DNA of 64,000 nucleotides from Bacillus xiapuensis. Lineage in GTDB: Bacteria; Bacillota; Bacilli; Bacillales; Domibacillaceae. This document shows positions 9,399 to 20,139 of this stretch, piece after piece. The notes under the pieces were generated by a model. It saw only the letters and a program-made list of their open reading frames with translations, did no database searches and was not told the DNA's origin. Position 1 is the first letter of the stretch. Every line of letters begins with the position of its first letter. The stretch covers positions 2,153,875 through 2,217,874 of the forward strand of contig NZ_KZ454939.1 in the NCBI RefSeq assembly GCF_002797355.1, given 5' to 3'. The translations under genes and the position numbers were made by a program.

Positions 9399-10517
9399 TT
9401 ATCCGCGCTCCTCAATCGGCACATATCTTTGCATTTCCGGTCCCGTGTATTCCGCTCTTGGACGGATCAGGCGGTTATTGGAATATTGCTCCAAAATATG
9501 CGCCAGCCAGCCGGAGATACGGCTTACTGCAAAGATAGGCGTAAACAGGTCATGTTCAATGCCTAAGCTGTGGTAAACAGATGCGGAATAGAAATCCACA
9601 TTGGGAGGAAGATTCTTCTGTGATGTGACTATTCTTTCAATCTCAGTGGACATTTCATACCACTTTGGCTCTCCCTTGCTTTCCGTCAGCTTTTTGGACA
9701 TTTCTTTCAAGTGTTTGGCGCGCGGGTCGCCTTTGCGGTACACGCGGTGGCCAAAGCCCATAATTTTTTCCTTATTGTTTAATTTATTTAAAATATAAGG
9801 TTCCACGTTATCAGTCGAACCGATTTCTGAAAGCATCTTCATTACCTGCTCGTTGGCTCCGCCATGAAGAGGCCCTTTTAATGCACTGATGGCAGACGTT
9901 ACCCCTGAATAAACATCGGATAATGTAGCCACACAAACGCGCGCTGTAAAGGTGGATGCGTTTAATTCGTGATCCGCATGCAGAACAAGAGCTTTGTTAA
10001 ACGCTTCCACCTCCACTGACTCAGGCTCCCTGCCGGATAGCATATATAAGAAATTAGCGGCCATTCCCAAGTCTTTGCGCGGAGCAACGGGCTCTTCGCC
10101 TTTGCGTATGCGGGCGAAAGCTGTTACAAGCGCAGGAAGCTTCGCTTGGAGGCGGACGGCTTTGCGATAATTCGCTTCATCGCTCATGACATCCGCTTCC
10201 TCATCGTATAACCCGAGCAAAGAAACAGCTGTTCGCAATGCGGCCATCGGATGAACTCGGTCAATCGGATACATTTTAAAATGATGATAGATCTCTTCAG
10301 GGAGGTCATAGTTATCTGCTAGTTGCTGCTTTAATTCGTCTAATTCCGACCGTGTAGGAAGCCGACGGTGCCAAAGCAAATAAACAACCTCTTCAAAACT
10401 TGCATTTTCAGCCAAATCATCAATATTATAGCCTGCATATGTAAGAGTGTCGTCAATAATGGAACTTACCGACGATGTAGTTGCTACTACTCCTTCTAAT
10501 CCGCGAGTTGTCGTCAT
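9399..10517 (-). CDS. citZ: Citrate synthase II
   Basis: Condenses acetyl-CoA and oxaloacetate to citrate, entering the TCA cycle. 372 residues, the short Gram-positive type. Catalytic motifs are LHGGANEQVM (His), GFGHRVYRKGDPRAKHL (oxaloacetate His/Arg) and NVDFYSASVYHSLG (Asp). First gene of citZ-icd-mdh. A 130-nt leader separates it from a clear promoter. The B. subtilis homologue is under CcpA and CcpC control; here a palindrome just downstream of the promoter is the visible operator candidate. Confidence 0.97.
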   Translation of the reverse strand: MTTTRGLEGVVATTSSVSSIIDDTLTYAGYNIDDLAENASFEEVVYLLWHRRLPTRSELDELKQQLADNYDLPEEIYHHFKMYPIDRVHPMAALRTAVSLLGLYDEEADVMSDEANYRKAVRLQAKLPALVTAFARIRKGEEPVAPRKDLGMAANFLYMLSGREPESVEVEAFNKALVLHADHELNASTFTARVCVATLSDVYSGVTSAISALKGPLHGGANEQVMKMLSEIGSTDNVEPYILNKLNNKEKIMGFGHRVYRKGDPRAKHLKEMSKKLTESKGEPKWYEMSTEIERIVTSQKNLPPNVDFYSASVYHSLGIEHDLFTPIFAVSRISGWLAHILEQYSNNRLIRPRAEYTGPEMQRYVPIEERG

Positions 10518-10626
10518 AATTTATTCTCTCCTTCGCCTTTAAATTTCCCCATTTACCTCTTTTTAAAACCGCTAATTTCTAACGAGCGCTTGCTCAATAT
10601 ATAAAAAGCAAGAGTCATAAACAGAC

Positions 10627-10646
10627 AAGCGCAAAAGGTTGCGCTT
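10627..10646. promoter_or_regulatory. Palindrome at the citZ transcription start
   Basis: AAGCGCAA, 4 nt, TTGCGCTT: a perfect 8-bp inverted repeat about 10 nt beyond the -10 box. The TGAAAGCG edge resembles half of a CcpA cre site but the other half does not match. It could be a repressor operator or an RNA hairpin. Confidence 0.5.
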
Positions 10647-10655
10647 TCATTTCCC

Positions 10656-10684
10656 ATTATAAACAATTGTCTGACATTTGTGAA
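10656..10684 (-). promoter_or_regulatory. Sigma-A promoter of citZ
   Basis: On the minus strand TTCACA, a 17-nt spacer and a perfect TATAAT. The spacer contains the palindrome TGTCAGACA, which shares the GTCAGAC core with the ytsJ and pfkA operator candidates. Confidence 0.75.
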
Positions 10685-10807
10685 TCACAAGCGTCGAAAA
10701 ATAGTCAAAAATATTTTCTTATTAAAATATTTCAAGGGAAACTTTCATGATATAATAATATATTTATTCCTTTCCCTGTCTATTATACATAAAAGATACT
10801 GAAAATT

Positions 10808-11263
10808 CTATTGAAACACCTCGAACAGCTTCATCGCTGCATAAGCAATCCCTGCGCCGATCAGAGGACCGACCGCCACTCCGTTAAACAAAGCGATCGC
10901 CGCAATTGTACCGAGAACGAGAGCCGTCGTTATATGAGGGTCCTCCGCCAATAAAACGACACCGTTTTTCGCCAGCAGAGCGACCGCCATTCCGGACAGG
11001 AGAGCAACCCAAGCATAAGGCGATTTCAGCGACTCGCCCAGCTCTTTAAATCCAATATCCCCGACGGCAATTGGAGCCAAGACGGCGATCGTAATCATCG
11101 TGACTCCCCAGTTAATTCCTTTGGACTGAATTATGGAAAATAATTTTTCATCCACACCCGCCACTTTCATAACGAGCAGAACACAAACCGCAATCAGCAG
11201 CGACTGGTTCTTAGCAAACAGGCTGATCAGGAGCAATAAAAGTAAAAATAAGTAAGCTTGCAT
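10808..11263 (-). CDS. ytwI: DUF441 membrane protein YtwI
   Basis: 151-residue very hydrophobic protein with about four to five membrane segments, including the repeated small-residue helices LGTIAAIALFNGVAVGPLIGAGIAYAA region. It belongs to the DUF441 (UPF0756) family by overall sequence and by position next to citZ, as in B. subtilis. Function unknown. The upstream region is shared with the divergent ytvI. Confidence 0.85.
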   Translation of the reverse strand: MQAYLFLLLLLLISLFAKNQSLLIAVCVLLVMKVAGVDEKLFSIIQSKGINWGVTMITIAVLAPIAVGDIGFKELGESLKSPYAWVALLSGMAVALLAKNGVVLLAEDPHITTALVLGTIAAIALFNGVAVGPLIGAGIAYAAMKLFEVFQ

Positions 11264-11577
11264 GATGTGATCCTTCTCCTTTCCACAGTTGGCGAAAGCG
11301 CAGTTTTTGTCAGAATTCTACTAGGCTTTCTCCTTTTCTTCATCAATATAAAGCATTACAATATAAAGTGAATCTTCAAACAGCGGAGGTTCCTTCATAT
11401 CCCGCTGTTGAAAGCAAGAACAAAGGCTGCTGCAGCGCGGAGATCCGAATGAACCGGACAGGCTGGTGCCGGAATCTTCCGCGCAGACTCTTATCTCCCA
11501 TCCATTTCTAAAGGGAGAAATAAGAGGATCTTACACACGATTAAAAGATGAACCACTCATATAAAGGAGGTGAGCAG
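11264..11577. other. Divergent intergenic region ytwI/ytvI
   Basis: The 314-bp gap holds the upstream regions of both genes. It also holds a half copy of the CTTCAAACAG dispersed repeat (11374-11430). No open frame or tRNA is seen. Confidence 0.6.
11374..11430 (+). repeat. Dispersed CTTCAAACAG repeat, half copy A
   Basis: It begins CTTCAAACAG and continues to TTGAAAGCAAGAACAAAGGCT, matching the first halves of the copies at 38603 and 45089. The second half (GTCAGCTG...TCGTGC) is not recognisable here. Confidence 0.5.
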
Positions 11578-12708
11578 ATGAATCCCGTCAATAGGGACAG
11601 GCTGGTGCGATTTTTTGTTGTCGTCGTTTCTGCCATCCTGCTATTTCTTGCTCTTTATTATATTGCAAAAGTAACCTATCCATTTATTATTGGGTTTGCC
11701 GTTGCCTTTCTCCTTAAACCAATCATCCGCTTTTTAGAGGTGAAGGTAAGGCTTCCGCGCGTGGCAGCGGTAAGTGCTGCCATTCTGTCCATTCTGGCAT
11801 TGTTTGCGGGCGGCATCACGCTGCTGATCGCTGAGCTGGTTTCAGGGGCTAATTATTTTGCATCGGTCGTGCCCCGCCATGTCAATAAAGCGGTGGCCTA
11901 TGTCGAGGACTTTTTCACATCGCAAATCATTCCTTTCTATGAACGGACAGCCAGCCTTTTTAAGTCGCTGGATACAGGTCAGCAGGAAACCATTATCGCC
12001 AACATTCAAAACACCGGCCGGTCGATTGCTTCGAGCGCGGGAAATTTCCTGCAAGATTTCTTTCTTAAGTTACCGAACCTGATTTCGTGGATCCCCAATT
12101 TTGCAACTGTCTTAATCTTTTCTTTCTTGGCAGCTTTTTTCATCAGCAAGGATTGGGAACGCATCCAGCAGCGCACCATTCAATATTTGCCGGTCAAAGC
12201 GAATAACAGCTTAAGAAGGGTATTTACTTCGTTAAAGAAAGCACTGTTTGGCTTTGTGAAAGCACAGCTGACGCTCATTTCTCTTACAGCTGTAATTGTG
12301 CTGATCGGACTGCTTATTTTGCGGGTGAATTATGCCATTACATTGGCAGTTATCATCGGTCTGGTCGATATTCTTCCCTATTTGGGAACCGGCGCTGTGT
12401 TTGTGCCGTGGATCCTGTATGAGTTCTTTGCCGGCGACACGGGTCTTGCGGTCGGCCTTTCCGTTCTCTATCTGATCGTAGTTGTTCAGAGGCAGATTAT
12501 GGAGCCAAAGGTCCTGTCATCGAGCATCGGTCTGGACCCGCTGGCCACGCTTATCGCCTTGTTTATCGGTTTTAAATTGGCCGGTTTCTTCGGGCTGATT
12601 CTGGGTCCGACAGCGCTCGTCATCTTGAATGCGCTCCAGCAGGCGGGGGTCTTTAAGGATTTGCGGGAGTACATCATGGGAAAAGAAGCGCATCCGCCTG
12701 CCAAATAA
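11578..12708 (+). CDS. ytvI: AI-2E family transporter / sporulation protein YtvI
   Basis: 376-residue integral membrane protein of the AI-2E (PerM) family. TM pairs lie at about 10-70, a soluble middle covers about 75-150, and TMs follow to about 365, with the family signature DILPYLGTGAVFVPW. B. subtilis YtvI is annotated as a sporulation integral membrane protein, and its substrate is unknown. The start at 11578 follows AAAGGAGG with 7-nt spacing, better than the upstream in-frame ATG at 11548. It stands alone and ends in a strong terminator. Confidence 0.88.
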   Translation: MNPVNRDRLVRFFVVVVSAILLFLALYYIAKVTYPFIIGFAVAFLLKPIIRFLEVKVRLPRVAAVSAAILSILALFAGGITLLIAELVSGANYFASVVPRHVNKAVAYVEDFFTSQIIPFYERTASLFKSLDTGQQETIIANIQNTGRSIASSAGNFLQDFFLKLPNLISWIPNFATVLIFSFLAAFFISKDWERIQQRTIQYLPVKANNSLRRVFTSLKKALFGFVKAQLTLISLTAVIVLIGLLILRVNYAITLAVIIGLVDILPYLGTGAVFVPWILYEFFAGDTGLAVGLSVLYLIVVVQRQIMEPKVLSSSIGLDPLATLIALFIGFKLAGFFGLILGPTALVILNALQQAGVFKDLREYIMGKEAHPPAK

Positions 12709-12739
12709 AGAACGTCAGCGACAATGCTGACGTTCTTTT
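12707..12739 (+). terminator. Terminator of ytvI
   Basis: AAAGAACGTCAGC, 6-nt loop, GCTGACGTTCTTTT: a 13-bp perfect stem starting at the ytvI stop codon. Confidence 0.92.
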
Positions 12740-12779
12740 GTTCCCCTGCCAGAAAAGATAAGCACCCGGCCGCTTTCGC

Positions 12780-13169
12780 TTATTTCATCACGATGATCTT
12801 GCTTCCGCTGTCAAACAGCCGCTTAAAAAGCTTGTACAAAAACGGTTTAAAGTAGCGCCGGGTAAAAGGCAGCAGCAGCAAAAAGCCGAAAGCATCTGTG
12901 ACAAAACCAGGCGTCAATAAAAGCAGGCCGCCGATTAAGATGCAGACGCCGTCCAATACAGCATCTCCAATAAAATGTCCGTCCCGCATCTCCTCCTTCA
13001 ATCTCGCCACAGTTTGCATCCCCTGCTTCTTCGCCAAATAAGCTCCCAGAAATCCTGTTGCTAAAATAAGCACCACCGTGGGAAGGATGCCAATCGTTTT
13101 CCCCGAAAAAAGCAGCAAGCTCAGCTCAAGCGCCGGAATGATAATCAGCCATGGAATAATGTACCTCAA
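12780..13169 (-). CDS. fxsA: FxsA family membrane protein (YtzA)
   Basis: 129 residues with two or three hydrophobic segments (about 5-25, 28-48, 70-95) and a basic C-terminus. It is related to FxsA, named in E. coli for suppressing F-exclusion of phage T7; its cellular role in Bacillus is unknown. The frame opens with an ATG 21 nt upstream, but RYIIPWLIIIPALE after the TTG at 13169 matches the family N-terminus and an AAAGGGGAT site precedes it, so a TTG start is preferred. Confidence 0.82.
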   Translation of the reverse strand: MRYIIPWLIIIPALELSLLLFSGKTIGILPTVVLILATGFLGAYLAKKQGMQTVARLKEEMRDGHFIGDAVLDGVCILIGGLLLLTPGFVTDAFGFLLLLPFTRRYFKPFLYKLFKRLFDSGSKIIVMK

Positions 13170-13221
13170 TAGACAATCCCCTTTAATCATTCTTTATGAC
13201 TTTATTATACCACCGAGCTGT

Positions 13222-13263
13222 TAAAAAAAGAAAAAGCCAGCCTGCTGTCATGCAGAACTGGCC
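13222..13263 (-). terminator. Terminator of pfkA-pyk
   Basis: On the minus strand GCCAGTT-CTGC pairs with GCAG-GCTGGC and is followed by a T-rich tract. Confidence 0.85.
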
Positions 13264-13294
13264 GTGACTCTTTCTTCCGCTTGGTGCCCGCCTC

Positions 13295-15055
13295 TTACAG
13301 CACGTTGGCGTGGCCGTTGTAGATAATGCCGTGCGCTGCATCCACGGTGATTTCCTGTCCGTCTTTTAACACGGTGGCTGCCCGTTCCACGCCGACTATG
13401 ACAGGAATACCGAGATTAATACCCACGACAGCGGCGTGGCTTGTTAATCCGCCTTCCTCTGTAATGAGAGCGGCGCATTTTTCAATGGCCGGCACCATGT
13501 CCTTGTCGCTGCCGAGTGTAACCAATATCGAACCTTCTTCCACTTTTTCAAGTGCTTCCTTGGCGTTGTTGGCGACGACTATTTTGCCGTAAGCCGATTT
13601 TCGGCCAATTCCCTGTCCCTTCGCCAGCACATCGCCGACAATATGGATCTTCATGAGGTTCGTCGTGCCAGATTCACCGACAGGCACTCCAGCTGTGATG
13701 ACGATTAAGTCGCCATGCTTGACAAGTCCGGATTCTAAACTTTTTTGTACAGCGAGTTCCAGCATTTCATCCGTGCTCTTGACTTTCGGGCCGATGTGCG
13801 GGAAGACGCCCCATACAAGAGCCAAACTGCGCGACACTTGTTCATTCGCCGTTACAGCTACAATCGGCGCTTTTGATCGGTATCTGGAAATCATCCGCGC
13901 CGTGTGGCCGCTCTCTGTCGGCGTTACAATGGCCTGTACATCTATATTATTGGCAGTATGAGCGACGGATTGTCCGATCGCATCCGTCATCGAATGCTCG
14001 CTGGCCTTGCTGCGGCTGGACAGAATCTCCGAGTAGTTCAGCGCTGTTTCTGTCCGTGCAGCGATTGTATCCATCGTTTGCACAGCTTCCAGCGGGTACA
14101 TGCCGGCAGCCGTTTCACCCGAAAGCATGATCGCATCCGTGCCATCGAAAATGGCATTGGCCACATCGCTCGCTTCGGCGCGGGTCGGACGAGGATTGCG
14201 CTGCATGGAGTCTAGCATTTGTGTTGCGGTAATGACCGGCTTGCCCAGAACATTGCATTTTTTAATTAAGTTCTTTTGAACGAGCGGCACTTCTTCTGCT
14301 GGAATCTCTACGCCTAAGTCTCCGCGCGCCACCATTAAGCCATCCGAGACTTCCAAAATGCTGTCGATATTATCGACGCCTTCCTGGTTCTCGATTTTAG
14401 GGATAATTTGAATATGCTCTGCGCCGTGCTTTTCAAGCAGCTCCCTGATTTCCAGCACGTCGGAAGGTCGGCGCACGAAGGATGCAGCAATGAGATCAAT
14501 TCCATGGCGGATGCCAAATACGATATCTTTGGCGTCCTTTTCTGTTATTCCGGGCAAGTTGACGGAGACTCCGGGAACGTTAACGCCTTTTTTATTCTTT
14601 AATAGGCCGCCATTTAATACCTTTGTTGTGATTTCGCCTTTTTGATGGTCAATTTTCATAACTTCTAAGGCGATTAAGCCATCGTCCAATAAAATGTTGC
14701 TTCCTTCGGCTACATCGTGGATCAATCCGCTGTAAGTTACAGAGATTTTATCAGGTGTGCCCAGCACTTCCTTCATGGAAACGATGACTTCATGGCCTGC
14801 AGTTAACTCAATCTCCCCGTTTTCCATGTTATGAGTGCGAATTTCCGGTCCTTTCGTATCCAGTAAAATGGCGACGGTTTTTCCGGTTTTTTTAGCTGCT
14901 TTCCGAATGGAATGAATGCGCGCTTCATGTTCTTCGTGACTGCCGTGCGAGAAGTTCAACCGGGCTACGTTCATCCCCGCCTCCATCAAGCTAGTTAGCA
15001 TCTCTGGGCTTTCACTGGCAGGACCAATCGTACACACAATTTTTGTCTTTCTCAT
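13295..15055 (-). CDS. pyk: Pyruvate kinase
   Basis: Converts phosphoenolpyruvate and ADP to pyruvate and ATP, the last glycolytic step. 586 residues: the catalytic barrel, with [20 protein letters not shown] and [10 protein letters not shown], is followed by the regulatory domain. The extra C-terminal PEP-utilising domain typical of Bacillus/Geobacillus enzymes follows (about 480-586, [17 protein letters not shown]). It lies 36 bp after pfkA and is almost certainly cotranscribed, so the two irreversible steps of lower glycolysis share control. Confidence 0.97.
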   Translation of the reverse strand: MRKTKIVCTIGPASESPEMLTSLMEAGMNVARLNFSHGSHEEHEARIHSIRKAAKKTGKTVAILLDTKGPEIRTHNMENGEIELTAGHEVIVSMKEVLGTPDKISVTYSGLIHDVAEGSNILLDDGLIALEVMKIDHQKGEITTKVLNGGLLKNKKGVNVPGVSVNLPGITEKDAKDIVFGIRHGIDLIAASFVRRPSDVLEIRELLEKHGAEHIQIIPKIENQEGVDNIDSILEVSDGLMVARGDLGVEIPAEEVPLVQKNLIKKCNVLGKPVITATQMLDSMQRNPRPTRAEASDVANAIFDGTDAIMLSGETAAGMYPLEAVQTMDTIAARTETALNYSEILSSRSKASEHSMTDAIGQSVAHTANNIDVQAIVTPTESGHTARMISRYRSKAPIVAVTANEQVSRSLALVWGVFPHIGPKVKSTDEMLELAVQKSLESGLVKHGDLIVITAGVPVGESGTTNLMKIHIVGDVLAKGQGIGRKSAYGKIVVANNAKEALEKVEEGSILVTLGSDKDMVPAIEKCAALITEEGGLTSHAAVVGINLGIPVIVGVERAATVLKDGQEITVDAAHGIIYNGHANVL

Positions 15056-15091
15056 CTTTCACAGCCTCCTAAAAGTAAGGTTTCCCTTTGA

Positions 15092-16173
<1,082 letters not shown>

Positions 16174-16199
16174 AACAATGCTTATGTGCCGCTTTTGCA

Positions 16200-16227
16200 A
16201 ATATATTGTAAAACGCCTCAATTGCAA
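16200..16227 (-). promoter_or_regulatory. Candidate promoter of pfkA-pyk
   Basis: On the minus strand TTGCAA, 16 nt, TATATT. This is a weak match. The -35 overlaps the cre site. Confidence 0.4.
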
Positions 16228-16236
16228 GCGTTTACT
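16223..16236 (-). promoter_or_regulatory. cre site (CcpA) upstream of pfkA
   Basis: On the minus strand AGTAAACGCTTGCA matches the cre consensus TGWAARCGYTWNCA at 13 of 14 positions. It overlaps the proposed -35 of pfkA. Confidence 0.65.
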
Positions 16237-16252
16237 TCCAGCGGATAGCCAT

Positions 16253-16295
16253 AAAAAAGGAGAATGGCTTCTTTTTCAGCAGCACATTCTCCTTT
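16253..16295 (-). terminator. Terminator of the ytsJ-gntR-accDA operon
   Basis: On the minus strand AAAGGAGAATG pairs with CATTCTCCTTT across a 17-nt loop and runs into six T, 27 nt after the accA stop. Confidence 0.88.
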
Positions 16296-16321
16296 CCCTT
16301 CTATTCGTGCGGTGAAACAGC

Positions 16322-17272
16322 TTATCCTACATATTCACCAATTTTTTTATATTTATTATAGCGCTGATTCAACAGCTCTTCATCAGCCATCTGCAGAAGC
16401 TCTTTTAATGCCGGCTTCAGCACCTGATCCATTCGCTTCGCCTGTTCTGCCACATCTCTGTGAGCCCCGCCGCTCACTTCTGGAATAATTTGATCGACAA
16501 TGCCCAACTCTTTCAAATCTCCCGCTGTGATTTTCATCGTTTCTGCTGCCCGCTTAGCTTGAGAAGCATCCTTCCATAGTAGTGCCGCCGCTCCTTCTGG
16601 AGAAATCACGGAATAGGTGGAATTCTCTAGCATAAACAAACGGTCTCCCACTCCAAGGGCAAGGGCGCCGCCGCTTCCCCCTTCGCCAATAACGATACAG
16701 ATAATCGGCACCTGCATACCGGCCATTTCAAATAAATTTTTTGCTATGGCCTCACTTTGTCCCCGCTCTTCAGCTGCTTTGCCGGGATAAGCGCCCTTTG
16801 TATCGATCAAACAAATAATCGGCCGCTTGAACTTCTCCGCTTGCTTCATCAGCCGCAGCGCTTTGCGGTACCCTTCTGGATGAGGCATACCAAATGTCCG
16901 GCGGATATTCTCTTTCGTATCCCTGCCGCGCTGATGACCAATGACCGTCACCGCCAGACCGTGATATTTCGCGATGCCGCCGACAATAGCAGCATCATCT
17001 CCAAACAAACGGTCGCCATGGAGCTCCATGAAATCAGAGAATAGATGCTGAATGTAATCCAGCGTTGTAGGACGCTCTGGGTGACGAGCCATCTGCACGC
17101 GATCCCAAGGTGTCATACTTTCGTAAATATCCTTTTCCAGCTTCCGCAAACGCTGCTCAAGCTTTTCAATTTCATCTGTTAGATCCACGTCGGAATTCGC
17201 TGTAAAATCCTTTAGCTCAGAGATTTTCTCTTTTAGCTCTAATACTGGCTTTTCAAATTCTAATCCAATCAT
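16322..17272 (-). CDS. accA: Acetyl-CoA carboxylase, carboxyltransferase alpha subunit
   Basis: With AccD it transfers the carboxyl group from biotin-BCCP to acetyl-CoA, giving malonyl-CoA for fatty acid synthesis. 316 residues; an N-terminal coiled segment is followed by the crotonase-fold core with [37 protein letters not shown] and [15 protein letters not shown]. The ATG overlaps the accD stop (ATGA), so equal subunit production by coupling is likely. Last gene of the ytsJ-gntR-accD-accA unit. Confidence 0.97.
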   Translation of the reverse strand: MIGLEFEKPVLELKEKISELKDFTANSDVDLTDEIEKLEQRLRKLEKDIYESMTPWDRVQMARHPERPTTLDYIQHLFSDFMELHGDRLFGDDAAIVGGIAKYHGLAVTVIGHQRGRDTKENIRRTFGMPHPEGYRKALRLMKQAEKFKRPIICLIDTKGAYPGKAAEERGQSEAIAKNLFEMAGMQVPIICIVIGEGGSGGALALGVGDRLFMLENSTYSVISPEGAAALLWKDASQAKRAAETMKITAGDLKELGIVDQIIPEVSGGAHRDVAEQAKRMDQVLKPALKELLQMADEELLNQRYNKYKKIGEYVG

Positions 17273-18141
17273 GAAAGCTCACCACCCGATTGATGAATAT
17301 CTAATAGTAAACTGATTTTCTCTTTTAAATCATGACGATGAATGACAGCATCTAATTGACCGTGCTTCAGCAAAAATTCAGCCGTCTGGAAATCCTCCGG
17401 AAGCTTTTCGCGGATCGTTTGCTCAATAATCCGTCTGCCGGCAAAGCCAATAAGAGCGCCCGGTTCTGCAAAGTTATAGTCGCCCAATGACGCAAAGCTT
17501 GCGGACACGCCGCCTGTCGTTGGGTGTGTCATAATAGAAATAATTAATCCCCCGTGATCGCTGAAGCGCTTCAATGCCACACTCGTTTTCGCCATTTGCA
17601 TTAAAGAGAGAACTCCTTCTTGCATGCGGGCGCCGCCGGAGGCCGTAAAAATAATAAACGGCACCTTCCGCCGGTCCGCTTCTTCAATCGCTCGGGCAAT
17701 TTTTTCACCGACAACAGATCCCATGCTCCCCATGCGGAAGCCTGAATCCATAATCGCCACGACTACATCGAACCCGCCAACTTTTCCTGCGCCTGTTACG
17801 ATCGCTTCGTTTAAATGCGTTTTTTCACGATCTTTCTGTATCTTTTCTAAATACCCTGGAAAGCTAAGCGGGTTGGTAGAGAGTAAATCGGCATCCAGCT
17901 CCTGAAAAGTCCCGTCATCAATAAAAGACTTTTGGCGCTCAAAAGCATTCATTCCAAAATGGTGGCCGCATTGCAAGCAGACATGCATGTTTTTCTTTAA
18001 TTCTTTCTTATACAAAATCTTTTTGCACTTAGGACATTTCTGCATGATCCCTTCAGGTACGTCCTGCTTGCTCGCTTCTGAAGGAATGGTGGCATACTTT
18101 TTCTTTTTTGGTTTTTGTTTATTGAATAAGTCTTTAATCAA
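17269..18141 (-). CDS. accD: Acetyl-CoA carboxylase, carboxyltransferase beta subunit
   Basis: 290 residues. The N-terminal zinc finger CPKC...CLQCGHH lies at about 36-58. The crotonase-type core carries [37 protein letters not shown] and [12 protein letters not shown]. It forms the heterotetramer with AccA. It lies 45 bp after the GntR gene in the same direction and overlaps accA by 4 nt. Confidence 0.97.
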   Translation of the reverse strand: MIKDLFNKQKPKKKKYATIPSEASKQDVPEGIMQKCPKCKKILYKKELKKNMHVCLQCGHHFGMNAFERQKSFIDDGTFQELDADLLSTNPLSFPGYLEKIQKDREKTHLNEAIVTGAGKVGGFDVVVAIMDSGFRMGSMGSVVGEKIARAIEEADRRKVPFIIFTASGGARMQEGVLSLMQMAKTSVALKRFSDHGGLIISIMTHPTTGGVSASFASLGDYNFAEPGALIGFAGRRIIEQTIREKLPEDFQTAEFLLKHGQLDAVIHRHDLKEKISLLLDIHQSGGELS

Positions 18142-18186
18142 CGTGCATCCTCCCCTGTAATGGCTTTCGGTTTGAATGATTCCGCA

Positions 18187-18798
18187 TCATCCTAGCTGTT
18201 TATATGCTTCAAAAATCTCTTGAATGTTTTTCGTTTTTAATTTTTCCATTAATTGAAGAAATGCCTGTCTATTCGCTGTCAAACGGTCTCCTTGATGAAA
18301 GGAAGCCGCATAATCTGAGACAATCAGCCAGATGGTTTTTAACAGCTGATTGCGGCTTGCGTCCATCATGGAAGTAAAAAAATCCCTTTCAGAAAAGGAG
18401 GCTGACTTCATGCTCTTGGCAACCTTCGCCCAGCTGGAGTCAAAATCAGGCTGCTGAATAGCGGAAGATAGACAGCCCAGCTCTAAAATCTGCTGCGTTC
18501 TTCTCACATCCTGTTTTTTTTGTTCATTTTGCAAAATAAAAGTACTCAGCAGCTGGACAAGCTGATGATCATGGAAATCGCGGAGAAACGTTCCTTCTCC
18601 GCGCCTCGTTTCAATCAGTCCCAGCAGTTCTAAAGCCCGGAGCGCTTCCCTGACAGACGAACGGGCTACGGACAGCCTTTCAGACAGCTCTCTTTCAGAA
18701 GGAAGCTTATCACCGGGAAGCAAACCGTCCGATACAATGATTTGCCGAATCCGGCCTACCACTTCCTCAAATTTTGAACGGGAACGGTTCATATCCAC
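18187..18798 (-). CDS. GntR family regulator, FadR-type
   Basis: 203 residues. The N-terminal winged helix (about 8-75) shows the GntR pattern LPGDKLPSERELSERL, VARSSVREALRALELLG and RRGEGTFL. The C-terminal half is a shortened, all-helical FCD-like effector domain. A GTG start follows GGTGA at 7-nt spacing, immediately after the ytsJ stop. Sitting between malic enzyme and accDA, it probably represses its own operon through the GTGGTCAGACCAC palindrome. The effector (an acyl-CoA or an organic acid) is not deducible from sequence. Confidence 0.88.
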   Translation of the reverse strand: MDMNRSRSKFEEVVGRIRQIIVSDGLLPGDKLPSERELSERLSVARSSVREALRALELLGLIETRRGEGTFLRDFHDHQLVQLLSTFILQNEQKKQDVRRTQQILELGCLSSAIQQPDFDSSWAKVAKSMKSASFSERDFFTSMMDASRNQLLKTIWLIVSDYAASFHQGDRLTANRQAFLQLMEKLKTKNIQEIFEAYKQLG

Positions 18799-18801
18799 TG
18801 C

Positions 18802-20040
18802 TTATTCACCTTTTCCAATCATTGAAAGCTGCATAGTCCGCTCACGAACCTCTTCCGGATCCACCTTTAATCGGGCCACACCCGTTTCCATAGCGGCCTT
18901 AGCCACGGCTGCCGCTACAGCCGGTGCCACGCGCGGATCAAACGGCCCAGGAATCACGTAATCCGAATGCAGCTCTTTTTCATCAATTAAGCTCGCAATC
19001 GCTTCTACTGCTGCTTGTTTCATGCTCTCATTAATGTGAGTTGCCCGCACATCAAGCGCTCCCCGGAATATTCCCGGAAAGGCCAGGACATTATTGATTT
19101 GATTCGGGAAGTCGGAGCGGCCCGTACCAATGACCTTAGCGCCGGCCATTTTCGCCTCTTCCGGCATAATTTCCGGGGTTGGATTGGCCATAGCAAAAAT
19201 AATCGGTTCCGGATTCATCGTTTGAACCATTTCTTTCGTTAAGGCTTCCGCTACTGAGACGCCGATGAATATATCCGCTCCTTTAATAACATCTGCCAGC
19301 TTGCCTGCTTCCTTGGCTTTGTTGGTAAATTTTGCTACCTCCTCTTTCACAGGATTCATGCCTTCAGAACGGCCTTCATAAATAGCGCCGCGCGAGTCGC
19401 ACATAATAATATCTCGCACGCCGTAACTGAATAATAACTTGATGATGGCAATACCGGCTGCGCCTGCTCCGTTGGCTACCACCTTAATATCCGTCATCTT
19501 TCTGCCCGTCAGTTTAAGCGCATTTAATAAGCCAGCTACTGTTACGATTGCCGTTCCGTGCTGATCATCATGGAAGACAGGAATATTTGTTTCTTTCTTC
19601 AAGCGTTCTTCAATCACAAAGCAATTAGGAGCGGCAATGTCTTCTAAGTTGACGCCGCCGAAAGTAGGCGCCATCAGCTTCACCGCTTCCACGATCTTGT
19701 CAGCATCATTTGTGTTCAAACAAATCGGAAAAGCATCGACGCCAGCGAAGCTCTTGAATAGAACTGCTTTGCCTTCCATCACTGGCATAGCTGCTTCAGG
19801 GCCGATGTTGCCGAGCCCCAATACAGCCGTTCCATCAGATACGACCGCTACAGTATTTCCTTTAATTGTATAATCATAAACCGTTTCCGGCTTTTCATAA
19901 ATTTCCTTACAAGGTTCGGCCACTCCCGGGGAATACGCTAAACTTAAATCCCGAGCGTTCTTCACCGCCGTCTTAACGCCTGTGGATAGCTTTCCCTGAT
20001 TGATTTTGTGCATATGTAAAGCTTCTTCTCTATTGGACAT
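18802..20040 (-). CDS. ytsJ: NADP-dependent malic enzyme YtsJ
   Basis: Oxidative decarboxylation of malate to pyruvate with NADPH production. 412 residues, close to B. subtilis YtsJ. Motifs: SLAYSPGVAEPC, TDGTAVLGLGNIGP (malate site), FHDDQHGTAIVT, and the NAD(P) fold NGAGAAGIAI. The second ATG (20040, MSNREEALH) has AGGAG at 9-nt spacing and is preferred to the first, only 3 nt from it. First gene of a four-gene unit whose product NADPH suits fatty acid synthesis begun by AccDA. Confidence 0.95.
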   Translation of the reverse strand: MSNREEALHMHKINQGKLSTGVKTAVKNARDLSLAYSPGVAEPCKEIYEKPETVYDYTIKGNTVAVVSDGTAVLGLGNIGPEAAMPVMEGKAVLFKSFAGVDAFPICLNTNDADKIVEAVKLMAPTFGGVNLEDIAAPNCFVIEERLKKETNIPVFHDDQHGTAIVTVAGLLNALKLTGRKMTDIKVVANGAGAAGIAIIKLLFSYGVRDIIMCDSRGAIYEGRSEGMNPVKEEVAKFTNKAKEAGKLADVIKGADIFIGVSVAEALTKEMVQTMNPEPIIFAMANPTPEIMPEEAKMAGAKVIGTGRSDFPNQINNVLAFPGIFRGALDVRATHINESMKQAAVEAIASLIDEKELHSDYVIPGPFDPRVAPAVAAAVAKAAMETGVARLKVDPEEVRERTMQLSMIGKGE

Positions 20041-20076
20041 TCGCATACACTCCTAATCTCAAAATCCTAACCATAG

Positions 20077-20089
20077 GTGGTCAGACCAC
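20077..20089. promoter_or_regulatory. Palindromic GntR-type operator before ytsJ
   Basis: GTGGTCAGACCAC is a perfect 13-bp palindrome. It starts about 15 nt beyond the -10 box, so bound protein would sit on the early transcribed region. It shares the GGTCAGACC core with the site before pfkA. Confidence 0.7.
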
Positions 20090-20104
20090 ATTTTTGTCTA
20101 TTAC

Positions 20105-20133
20105 ACAATAAACTATCATCGGTGAGTTGTAAA
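20105..20133 (-). promoter_or_regulatory. Sigma-A promoter of ytsJ-gntR-accDA
   Basis: On the minus strand TTTACA, 17 nt, TATTGT in the dnaE-ytsJ gap. Confidence 0.65.
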
Positions 20134-20139
20134 GCATTA

